Under the pieces are notes generated by a model. That model was not told the DNA's origin and did no database searches. It worked only from the letters and a program-made list of their open reading frames with translations. From the NCBI GenBank assembly GCA_041389565.1, contig JAWKRP010000006.1, forward strand, positions 62,001 to 126,000: a DNA stretch of 64,000 bases, given 5' to 3'. The stretch comes from JACKEQ01 sp041389565 (GTDB lineage: Bacteria; Myxococcota_A; UBA796; GCA-2862545). Below are positions 27,951 to 35,137 of the stretch, piece by piece; within the stretch, counting starts at the first letter, position 1, and the number at the start of each line of letters is the position of its first letter. The position numbers were made by a program, and so were the translations under genes.

Positions 27951-27962
27951 TAGGCTGCCGGC
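27951..27962 (+). promoter_or_regulatory. Possible leaderless-type -10 element
   Basis: TAGGCT (27951-27956) lies exactly six bases before the ATG at 27963, and no Shine-Dalgarno is present. This spacing is what a -10 box feeding a leaderless transcript would have. No convincing -35 is visible. Confidence 0.3.
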
Positions 27963-29267
27963 ATGGCGATTGGATTGGATGATCTGGAGGCGCTGGTCCA
28001 GCGCGCCCTCTCCGAGGGTGCGAAGGCAGCGGAGGTACTGGCGATCCGCGGGTCCGGGTGGAAGATCCACCTGAAGCCCGGAGGGGCCCCGTCGGAGTCG
28101 CAGACCCAGCGCGACGAGCTCGTCGTGCGCGTGTGGGTCGAGGGCGGGCGCGTCGGTCGCATGCAGGGGCGCTTCGCCGACGGGCGCGAGCTCGTGGGGC
28201 AGGCGCTCGCCGCCACGTTCGAGAGCCCCGAGAGCGCGTACGCCGGGCCGATGGCGTCGATCGGCGGGCTCGCGAGCGGGCTCGGCACGTTCGACCGGCG
28301 CTATCCGAACCTCACGAGCGAGGATCGCCTCGAGGTCGTGATGGACGCCGAGCGCCAGGTCCGCACCGCCGGCAGCCGGTTCCGGTCCACCGGGTTCCGC
28401 TACGAAGACGAGCACACGTGGCGCGGGCTCGCGAACAGCCGCGGCCTGCTCCTCGAAGAGCCCGGCACGCGCTATCGCCTCGAGGGCGGGGTGGCCGGAG
28501 AGGGCCTGTCGCTGCGCGATCACATCGAGACGCGCGCGTTCGCGTCGATCGCGTCGCTCCCGCTGGGCACGAACCTCGCGCGCCGTGGCGCCGAGCTGAT
28601 GGAAGACGGCAAGACGCTCGAGCCCGGCCCGGTCCGCGTCGTGCTCCCACCCCTGCCCGTCAGCCGGATCATCGCGCTGCTCGGCGAGCACTTCCATCCC
28701 GATCGCCTCACGTCCGGCGAGTTCTTCCTGAGCCCGTCCGAAGACGGCATGCCCACGATCTCCGAGCAGTTCCACATCGTCGACGACGGCTCCCGGCCGG
28801 GTGCGCTGCACACCCGCATGTTCGACGATCGCGGCGTGCCGCCCGTTCCGCTCACCCTCATCCGCGAAGGGCGCGTGGATGCGCGCTTCCTCGACCCCGA
28901 GACCGCACGGCGCCTCGATACCCGTCCCACCGGCCACTGCTGGGGCGACGGGCTCGGTCCGAGCAACCTGCTCATGCGGTCGGGTACGCGCTCGCTGAAC
29001 GCCCTGCTCACCGAGATCGGCGGTCCGAGCCTCATGGTCGACGACCTCGATCCGGCCGGGATCGACATCCGCACGGGCGCGTTCGACATGCTCGTCGACG
29101 GGCGGGTGCTCGAAGCGAACGTCCCGGTCGGAGCGATGCGGCGGGTGCGCCTGTCGGGCAACCTGCGCGACCTGCTGTCGAACATCGTCGACGTGGGCAA
29201 CGACACCGATCGCATCGGGCATGTCGACGCCGCGGGCCTCATCGCGGACGGCCTGATCCTCGGGTGA
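27963..29267 (+). CDS. TldD/PmbA family protein (PmbA/TldE-like)
   Basis: A 434-residue member of the TldD/PmbA (TldD/TldE) family, whose heterodimers cleave unfolded or ribosomal peptides. The zinc motif HExxxH of TldD is absent: the equivalent helix reads IALLGEHFHPDRLTSGEF, so this is the non-metal PmbA/TldE-type subunit. PmbA-like features are VVRVWVEGGRVGRMQGRFAD near the N-terminus, DDGSRPGALHTRMFDDRGVP, GPSNLLMRSG and the C-terminal strand GRVLEANVPVGAMRRVRLSG. No TldD partner lies in the window. The stop overlaps the start of the Kelch lipoprotein gene (GTGA at 29264), so the two are co-translated. Confidence 0.85.
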   Translation: MAIGLDDLEALVQRALSEGAKAAEVLAIRGSGWKIHLKPGGAPSESQTQRDELVVRVWVEGGRVGRMQGRFADGRELVGQALAATFESPESAYAGPMASIGGLASGLGTFDRRYPNLTSEDRLEVVMDAERQVRTAGSRFRSTGFRYEDEHTWRGLANSRGLLLEEPGTRYRLEGGVAGEGLSLRDHIETRAFASIASLPLGTNLARRGAELMEDGKTLEPGPVRVVLPPLPVSRIIALLGEHFHPDRLTSGEFFLSPSEDGMPTISEQFHIVDDGSRPGALHTRMFDDRGVPPVPLTLIREGRVDARFLDPETARRLDTRPTGHCWGDGLGPSNLLMRSGTRSLNALLTEIGGPSLMVDDLDPAGIDIRTGAFDMLVDGRVLEANVPVGAMRRVRLSGNLRDLLSNIVDVGNDTDRIGHVDAAGLIADGLILG

Positions 29268-30214
29268 TCCTGCTCGCCCTGCTCGCGTGCACGGCAGGCC
29301 CTCGGGACTCGGCGGCCCCGCCGGTCCCGCCCGAAGGCGACCCCGACCCGGGCTGGTACAGCCTCGATCCGCTCCCGACACCCCTGCAGGAGGTCGCCGT
29401 GCTCGCCGTGGACGACACGGTGTGGGTGCTGGGGGGCTTCGATGACGGTCTCCGCGTCGTCGACACCGTGTGGATCTGGGACGGCACCTCGTGGGAGCCC
29501 GGTCCACCGCTGCCCGAGCCGGCCCACCACCTGAACGCCGCCGTCGTGGACGGGTCGATCGTGATCGCGGGCATGCTGACCGGCACCGGCTTCACCCCGA
29601 GCGGTCGCGTGTGGACCCTCGACCCCGGAGAGGCCGGATGGGCCGAGGCTCCCGCGCTCCCGGAGCCGGTCGGTGCCGCGGCGACCGGCGCGCTCGGGAC
29701 CGACGTGCTGCTGGCCGGTGGGCTGCGCGGCGGGACCCTCGGGACCGCATGGCGCTACGACACGCTCACGGGCACGGCCACATCGCTGCCCGACCTCCCC
29801 CTGGCTGCGGATCACGCGGTGGGGGTGGGCGGAGCGGAAGTCCTCGTCGTCGGCGGGCGGGAGGGCGGGATCGCGGGCATCCAGCCCGACGTGTACGCCT
29901 GGACCGGCACGGCCTGGGAAGAGCGAGCTCCGATGCTCACGGCCCGAGCGGGGGCGGCGGGCTGCGTGCTGGCGGACGGCCGCATCTGGGTCGCGGGCGG
30001 AGAGGGCAATCCGCTCGACCCCGACGGGGTGTTCGCGGAGGTCGAGGTGTACGACCCCGCTGCAGACGCCTGGACGTCCGAAGCCCCGCTCCCGACCCCG
30101 CGGCACGGCACGGGAGCGGCGCCGTGGCGCGGCGGGGTGCTGGTGCCAGGCGGCGCCGTGGTGCAGGGCTTCCGGGCAGTCGACACGGTGGAGTGGTGGG
30201 TCCCCGGCCTCTGA
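29264..30214 (+). CDS. Kelch-repeat lipoprotein
   Basis: A 316-residue exported protein. The GTG start at 29264 overlaps the PmbA-like stop by 4 bases and gives a short lipoprotein signal ending LLAC (Cys about 9). After a Pro-rich spacer, five to six Kelch blades follow, each with a Gly-Gly doublet: VWVLGGFDD, VLLAGGLRGG, VLVVGGREGG, IWVAGGEGNP and VLVPGGAVV, with Trp about 20 residues later (for example TSWEPGPPLPEPAHHLNAAV). It is predicted to fold as a beta-propeller used for binding; no catalytic residues are apparent. Convergent with the LEA-type gene 7 bases downstream. Confidence 0.85.
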   Translation: MILLALLACTAGPRDSAAPPVPPEGDPDPGWYSLDPLPTPLQEVAVLAVDDTVWVLGGFDDGLRVVDTVWIWDGTSWEPGPPLPEPAHHLNAAVVDGSIVIAGMLTGTGFTPSGRVWTLDPGEAGWAEAPALPEPVGAAATGALGTDVLLAGGLRGGTLGTAWRYDTLTGTATSLPDLPLAADHAVGVGGAEVLVVGGREGGIAGIQPDVYAWTGTAWEERAPMLTARAGAAGCVLADGRIWVAGGEGNPLDPDGVFAEVEVYDPAADAWTSEAPLPTPRHGTGAAPWRGGVLVPGGAVVQGFRAVDTVEWWVPGL

Positions 30215-30221
30215 ATGCGGC

Positions 30222-31061
30222 TCAGAGAACGTCGAGCAGGCCGGCTTCGTCGATCGAGAGGGGCACGATGACGGGGTTGCCCTGGAGGTCCTTGAAGGGC
30301 GTCTGCACGTCCATGCTGGCGCCGAGCCCCACATCGAGCTTCCCGCCCCCCGTGATGGCGCTCACGATGGTGGTGCCGGCCGTGAGCAGGTTCACCTGGA
30401 TCGGCAGGCACAGGTCGCCCTCCGACGCGCTCTCGACCTCGAACGTGTTCAGCAGGCCCGAGGCGAGCGGCTGCCCGCCGATCGTCACGCCGTAGTCGAA
30501 CCGGTCGAAGAACAGGCTCGTGCCGTGGTCGTTGTCGACCCCGAGGTCGAGCTCGAGGTTGGCGGTCTGCGTGAAGATGTCGATGCCCGTGGCCCGCAGG
30601 TTCTTGAACCGGAACTTCGGCGTGCGCAGCGCGGGGAAGTCGCCGCCCTCGTCGTACGGGAGTCGGGCCTCGCCGAGCGGCGTGTCGAAGCCGAAGTGCC
30701 CCTTCAGGCCGAACGGCACGTCGTCGAGCCCGCGGGTGGCCGTGATCGTGTCGAAGGTGTCCTTCCAGTTCAGCCCGACCGGCAGGCGCAGCTCGCTCGC
30801 ATCGGAGGCCTCGAGCTGGAAGCCCTCTTCGTTGTCGCCGTCGAGCAGGTGGACGCCCGCGAGCCCGAGGTCGTAGGAGAAGCTCGACAGGCCCACGTCG
30901 ACGGGGTTCGGGTTGTCGACCTGGAACACGAAGTCGACCTTCGCCTCCTGGAAGTCGATCTGGTCGACCTCGAGCGTGTCGAACGACAGCTTCGGCAGGA
31001 ACTGATCGAGCTCTTCGCAGCCGGTGAGCAGGACGAGGACGAGGGGGAGGGCGCGCTTCAT
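30222..31061 (-). CDS. LEA type 2 / WHy-domain lipoprotein
   Basis: A 279-residue lipoprotein with signal ending LLTGC (Cys about 15). It carries the LEA14-type pattern of an aligned beta strand followed by the NPNP turn: DFVFQVDNPNPVDVGLSSFS, then LPVGLNWKDTFDTI. A second copy of the fold is plausible at about 165-279 (LELDLGVDNDHGTSLF). LEA14/WHy proteins are associated with desiccation or stress in other organisms; here the envelope location is clear but the function is not. The ATG at 31061 overlaps the stop of the upstream M16 gene (TCAT on the plus strand), so it is the third gene of an M16 operon. Confidence 0.85.
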   Translation of the reverse strand: MKRALPLVLVLLTGCEELDQFLPKLSFDTLEVDQIDFQEAKVDFVFQVDNPNPVDVGLSSFSYDLGLAGVHLLDGDNEEGFQLEASDASELRLPVGLNWKDTFDTITATRGLDDVPFGLKGHFGFDTPLGEARLPYDEGGDFPALRTPKFRFKNLRATGIDIFTQTANLELDLGVDNDHGTSLFFDRFDYGVTIGGQPLASGLLNTFEVESASEGDLCLPIQVNLLTAGTTIVSAITGGGKLDVGLGASMDVQTPFKDLQGNPVIVPLSIDEAGLLDVL

Positions 31062-32569
31062 CGGAAGACTCCGTCGGCTTGCAGGACGAACACCTGATCG
31101 GGGTCGAGCCCGAGGGACTTCTTGGCGATCAGGGCGTCACGCGCGGCCTGGGCTTCGTCGGGCGTGACGTCGGCGTAGACGATGGGGGTCGGGTTCTCTT
31201 CGATCAATCGGTCGGCGAGGGCCTGGGCATCCCCACTCACCGCGACGATCCACAGATCCTCGGGGTGCAGGTGCTGCTGGAGCGCGGCGTTCACCTGGCC
31301 CAGCTCCAGAGACTCCAGCGCACGCGGGAGGAAGTCGAGCACGTCGGGCGTTCCGGACACCTCGGCGTCGAGGGCGTACGCGAGCCGACGGCCGGGATCC
31401 GTCGCTTCGAGGCGCGTGTGCCGCGACAGGTACGCGACCGTGTTCTCGAGCTCGGCTTCGGTGAGGCCGTCGCGCACGAGCGTCTCGAGCTCGTCGATCG
31501 CCATCTTCAGGGCGAACGGGCCGTTCTCGTCGCCCGTGGGACGCAGCCAGATCAGGAAGTGGTTGTCGCGCCGCCGCACGCCCTGCTCGGGCAGGGAGGT
31601 CCACCCGCGCTGCACGAACGGCTCGGCATACGCGTAGTCGCCGTAGTTCAGCCCGCGCTCCTGGCGGATGGACTGGTAGAGCCGTCCGAAGGACTGCCGA
31701 TGCGCGCCGAAGGCCGTCAACGCGACCGTGAGGGCGGGCCAGTCGCGATGGTTGCGGTCGATGGCGAGCGGGTGGCCGACGTGGAATCCCGTGACCCCCG
31801 TGGAGGTGTCGACGGCGACGAGGCCGCGACCGTGCGGCGTGTTGGGCGAGGGGAGGGGGAGCTCGGGCGGGGGACCGGCGGGGACCGCTTCGAGAGCCGA
31901 GCGCAGCCGGGCCTCCCACGCATCGTCGTAGGACCCGGCGACCCCCACGGTGACGGTGGACCGGAGCACGTGCGAGGCCCAGAATGCCCGTGTGGCCGGC
32001 CCGTCGAGGAGGGGGAGCACGCCGGCACGCCCCTCCACGGGGTGCCCGTAGGGGTGCGCTTCGTAGATCGTGGCGTGGAAGACTTCCTGACCGAGGGCCT
32101 CCTCGTCGGACAGCAGACCCGCAGTGACGTCGTTCACCGCCTGCTCTCCGAGCCGCTTCACGTCTTCGTCGCGGAACCGGGGAGCCGTCAGCACGTCGGT
32201 GAACAGCCCGAGGCACAGGTCGGCGTGGTCGGTGTGGCACTTCAGGCGGATGGACACGAGCTCCCGGTCGACGACGGCCTCGAACGCCGTGCCCGCCTCG
32301 AACAGCGCGTCGCGCACGTCCTGACCGGTTCGCTCGCCGGCGCCCGCTTCGATCATCGAGCGCACCGTGAGCGCGGCGAGCCCTTCGTGGCCGGGCGGAT
32401 CCCACGCGGACCCCGCGCGGATGACGGCCTGAAGGTAGAGGTTCGGCGACCGATCGTCGGGCCGTGCGACCACGGTGACGGGCGCGGCCTGCACCTCCGC
32501 CGCGATCGGACCGCGGGCGATCTTCGGCATGCAGGCCGTCGCGAGCAGCAGGAGCAGGCTAGCGCGCAT
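31058..32569 (-). CDS. M16-family peptidase-like lipoprotein lacking the zinc motif
   Basis: A 503-residue M16 (pitrilysin/PqqL) family member. The signal peptide has a lipobox-like LATAC. Where active M16 proteins read HxxEH this one reads GHEGLAALTVRSMIEAG, so it lacks the metal ligands and should be the non-catalytic partner. The second M16 half is present (RLYQSIRQERGLNYGDYAYA, the substrate-side R and Y motif). It overlaps the upstream M16 gene by 11 bases and the downstream LEA lipoprotein gene by 4. Two-subunit M16 peptidases pair one active and one inactive chain, which fits this arrangement. Confidence 0.88.
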   Translation of the reverse strand: MRASLLLLLATACMPKIARGPIAAEVQAAPVTVVARPDDRSPNLYLQAVIRAGSAWDPPGHEGLAALTVRSMIEAGAGERTGQDVRDALFEAGTAFEAVVDRELVSIRLKCHTDHADLCLGLFTDVLTAPRFRDEDVKRLGEQAVNDVTAGLLSDEEALGQEVFHATIYEAHPYGHPVEGRAGVLPLLDGPATRAFWASHVLRSTVTVGVAGSYDDAWEARLRSALEAVPAGPPPELPLPSPNTPHGRGLVAVDTSTGVTGFHVGHPLAIDRNHRDWPALTVALTAFGAHRQSFGRLYQSIRQERGLNYGDYAYAEPFVQRGWTSLPEQGVRRRDNHFLIWLRPTGDENGPFALKMAIDELETLVRDGLTEAELENTVAYLSRHTRLEATDPGRRLAYALDAEVSGTPDVLDFLPRALESLELGQVNAALQQHLHPEDLWIVAVSGDAQALADRLIEENPTPIVYADVTPDEAQAARDALIAKKSLGLDPDQVFVLQADGVFR

Positions 32570-33944
32570 CGGACGCTCCGCCGGGCGTCTCGGCCGGCGC
32601 TGGGGTCTCGGGCTCGGCGGGCGCTCCGTGGGCGATCCAGGCGATCGTGCGGTGCTCGGGCGTGAGGTGCTTCGCGACGGCTGCGCCGAGCGCCCCCGGA
32701 TCGACGGCCGCGACCGCTTCGTCGAACGCGCCGATGTCGGCGGCGCGCGCGCCTCTCCGCATGCGATCCCCGACGACGTAGAGCACGTTCTCGGGGTCGT
32801 CGAGCTCGAGGAGCCCGCGGTACCGGGCATTGCTGCGTGTGCGCGCGAAGAAGGCCGGGTCGACGCCCTTCACGAGCCCCTCGATCTCCTCCTGCACGAT
32901 GGCTTCGACCCGCGCGCGATCCGCGGCATCCTTCAGCTCGATGTGCACGAGGAACAGGCCCGGATCGACGGTGGGCTCGAGCCCTCCGCTCACCGAGAGG
33001 GCCAGGGCCTCCTCGCGCACCAGGCGGTTCGGCAGGCGGCCCGCACGCCCGAGCAGCAGGGCCTCGGCGAGGCTCAGCGCGGCGACCTCCGGATCGGACG
33101 GGTTCGCCGCCGGGATGCGCCACCCGAACATCAGCTGGGGCGGGATCTCGGAGTCCCACGCGACCTCGACGCTCCGCGGACCCGTCTGGGCGGGCTCTTC
33201 GGGGATCTCGGGCAGCACGGCGACCGGCTTCGGCGCCCACGGCCCGAAGTGCTTCTCGAGCAGGGCGAACCCGGCCTCGGGCGTGACGTCGCCCACGAGC
33301 AGCACGCGCGCGTTGCCGGGCTGGTACCAGCGCTCGTAGAACGCCTGCACGTAGTCGTACGCGCCCGGCATCGCGGCGATGTCGGCCTCGTACCCCAGCG
33401 TGTCGTGGGCGTACGGGTGCACCGTGAACGCCGTGCGGCGGAGCGCCTGGTCGAGGTGGAAGTCGGGAGACGCCTGGGTCTTGCGGTACTCCCCGTACAC
33501 CGCACCCGACTCGCGCTTCACGTGGTCGGGCGTGAGCGCGAGGTGAGCCATCATGTCGGCCTGGATGCCCATCCACGCATCGAGCGACTCCGTGTCGGAC
33601 GTGCCCGTGTACACGGTCTCGTCGAGCCACGTCCACGCGTTGTCGCCGATGCCGAGCTTCAGGAGCGCCGCGTCGCGACCGGCGCGATCGAGCGTCTCGG
33701 TGCCGGAGAACAGCAGGTGCTCGAAGAAGTGGGCGTACCCCGTGCGCCCCGGCTCCACCTCGTTCCGCGAGCCCACGTCCATCCAGACGGCCGTCGCCAC
33801 GACGCCTTCCGACGGCATCGGCACGACCACGAGCTCGCACCCGTTCTCGAGGGTCCGGGTGTGCACTTCGTACGGGAACGCGCGAGCCGGCGCGGGGAGC
33901 GCGAGCCACACGGCGGTGCAGCCGGCGAGGATCCACTGACGCAT
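32559..33944 (-). CDS. M16-family zinc metallopeptidase
   Basis: A 461-residue exported peptidase. The signal peptide is WILAGCTAVWLALPAPARA. The inverted zinc motif HFFEH (about residues 70-74, in YAHFFEHLLFSGTE) and the downstream glutamate in RESGAVYGEYRKT are complete, so this is the catalytic chain of the pair. Further M16 features are WYQPGNARVLLVGDVTPEA and the C-terminal half NRLVREEALALSVSGGLEP. The start is ATG 33944. It is followed, with an 11-base overlap, by the inactive M16 partner and then the LEA-type lipoprotein. Substrates are unknown; peptide degradation or envelope processing is plausible. Confidence 0.92.
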   Translation of the reverse strand: MRQWILAGCTAVWLALPAPARAFPYEVHTRTLENGCELVVVPMPSEGVVATAVWMDVGSRNEVEPGRTGYAHFFEHLLFSGTETLDRAGRDAALLKLGIGDNAWTWLDETVYTGTSDTESLDAWMGIQADMMAHLALTPDHVKRESGAVYGEYRKTQASPDFHLDQALRRTAFTVHPYAHDTLGYEADIAAMPGAYDYVQAFYERWYQPGNARVLLVGDVTPEAGFALLEKHFGPWAPKPVAVLPEIPEEPAQTGPRSVEVAWDSEIPPQLMFGWRIPAANPSDPEVAALSLAEALLLGRAGRLPNRLVREEALALSVSGGLEPTVDPGLFLVHIELKDAADRARVEAIVQEEIEGLVKGVDPAFFARTRSNARYRGLLELDDPENVLYVVGDRMRRGARAADIGAFDEAVAAVDPGALGAAVAKHLTPEHRTIAWIAHGAPAEPETPAPAETPGGASDAR

Positions 33945-34230
33945 GCGGAACCCTACCACCGCGCCCGACGATCGTGGGCGCGCACGCGAACCTGCGGGGG
34001 ACTTCCGTCCGAAACCCGCCGGGATCCCCGAGACCTGACGAACCGTGGACAACTCTCCGGCAGCGCGCCTGCGTGCGGCCCGTGGCGATCGCGCCATCCC
34101 GCGATCGTGACGGAGACGTGTCGGAATCGTCGGATCGTGGTAGGTTCCGCGGCGGGCTGGAAACAGCCCATTGTCGAACATACACATTGTGGTCGCCCTG
34201 TGGCGGTTGGGCGTACCCTCGGGAGGGTCG
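33945..34230. other. Longest gene-free stretch (286 bases), divergent promoter region
   Basis: No plausible gene is visible. It separates the M16 operon (minus) from the 34231 gene (plus) and so must hold both promoters. A GATCGTG sequence recurs at about 33970, 34102 and 34133. A perfect 6-bp hairpin lies at 34154-34169, and the small palindrome CACATTGTG follows near 34184. No -35/-10 pair stands out. Confidence 0.6.
34154..34169 (+). other. Hairpin with GAAA tetraloop upstream of 34231 gene
   Basis: GGGCTG (34154-34159) and CAGCCC (34164-34169) pair perfectly around a GAAA loop, a stable GNRA-type tetraloop. It is 61 bases upstream of the ATG at 34231 and has no T tract. It could be a 5' leader element or coincidence. 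Confidence 0.35.
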
Positions 34231-34602
34231 ATGCAGAACGAGCTGGTGGACACGAACATGAGCTCCCGCGAGCTCATCCGAAACCTGCGCTCGACCCTCA
34301 AGGTCGACGGTTGCCTCCCCGAGAGCGTCGCCTGGCAGACCTTCGTGGAGCTGCGTCGTCGCGGCGAGCCCGACGCGAACAACCTGTTCATCAACACGCT
34401 GCAGAACCTCCACAGCCGCCGCTGCATCGCCGGGATGGATCTCCCGTGCGCCGATCACCTCACCGAGGAGCACCGCCTGGTCGAAGACGTGTTCCTGGCC
34501 GACCTCTGGAAGGCCTACAAGAAGTGCATCAAGAACAACCGCACCGGCCCCGCGCAGCAGCTCCTGCGCGACATCGAAGAGCGGATCAACGAGGACAACT
34601 GA
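34231..34602 (+). CDS. Small hypothetical protein
   Basis: A 123-residue, probably all-helical cytoplasmic protein of no recognised family. It has no signal or membrane segment. Notable stretches are RELIRNLRSTLKVDG, ANNLFINTLQNLHSRRC and a C-terminal charged helix (LLRDIEERINEDN). I chose ATG 34231 because GGGAGGG lies just upstream; a TTG at 34171 would add 20 residues. The next gene, a degenerate cyclase-like protein, begins 4 bases after the stop, so the two are probably translated together and may act in the same signalling step. Confidence 0.6.
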   Translation: MQNELVDTNMSSRELIRNLRSTLKVDGCLPESVAWQTFVELRRRGEPDANNLFINTLQNLHSRRCIAGMDLPCADHLTEEHRLVEDVFLADLWKAYKKCIKNNRTGPAQQLLRDIEERINEDN

Positions 34603-34606
34603 GCCG

Positions 34607-35137
34607 TTGACCGACGGGTCCTCCGAGCTCCCGGTCGAGACCGTCGCGGTGCTGGCGGTCACGTCGCGGGGCTACAGCCGTGCGTCGGGCGATCCGGTGC
34701 GCATGGCGGCACTGGTGTCCCGCATCCACGCCCTGCTCGCGGTGCACGCGGAGGCCCATGGCGGCCAGGCCGTGCCCAGCGGCACCGATGCCGGGCTGGC
34801 ACGCTTTCCGACCGTCTCTGGCGCGCTCGCCGCGGCCCTCGGGCTGTCGCGCGAGGTCGAAGCGGCGCGAGACCCCGGCAGCCACGCCCACCACGGGCTG
34901 CTCGCGATGGGGCTCGATTGCGGCCCCGTCGTGGTGGGCCCGTTCGGCCAGGTGGCCGGCGTCCCCGTGGCCCGTGCCGTGCGCCTGGCGTTCGCCGGCG
35001 AAGACCGGGGGGAGCTGCTGCTCAGTGCGGCGGCGCGTGAGGGGCTCGAGCTGCCGTCGGGGCTGGGCCTGCACGCGGGCCGTCGCGAGCGCGTCGAGCA
35101 GCTCGGATACGGCTTCCACCACGTGGTGGACTACTAG
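34607..35137 (+). CDS. Class III nucleotidyl-cyclase-like protein, probably catalytically inactive
   Basis: A 176-residue protein whose pattern follows the cyclase homology domain: VETVAVLAVTSRGYSR (strand 1), AHGGQAVPSGTDAGLARFP, and LLAMGLDCGPVVVG, then VAGVPVARAVRLAFAGEDRG and ELLLSAAAREGL. In active class III cyclases the first strand carries a metal Asp (FxDIxGFT); here that position is Thr, while the second Asp (TDAGLARF, for GDGxxAxF) is kept. Catalysis is therefore unlikely, and a regulatory role is inferred. The start is TTG at 34607, 4 bases after the preceding stop. Its TAG shares the CTAG palindrome with the convergent neighbour's stop (35134-35137). Confidence 0.65.
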   Translation: MTDGSSELPVETVAVLAVTSRGYSRASGDPVRMAALVSRIHALLAVHAEAHGGQAVPSGTDAGLARFPTVSGALAAALGLSREVEAARDPGSHAHHGLLAMGLDCGPVVVGPFGQVAGVPVARAVRLAFAGEDRGELLLSAAAREGLELPSGLGLHAGRRERVEQLGYGFHHVVDY

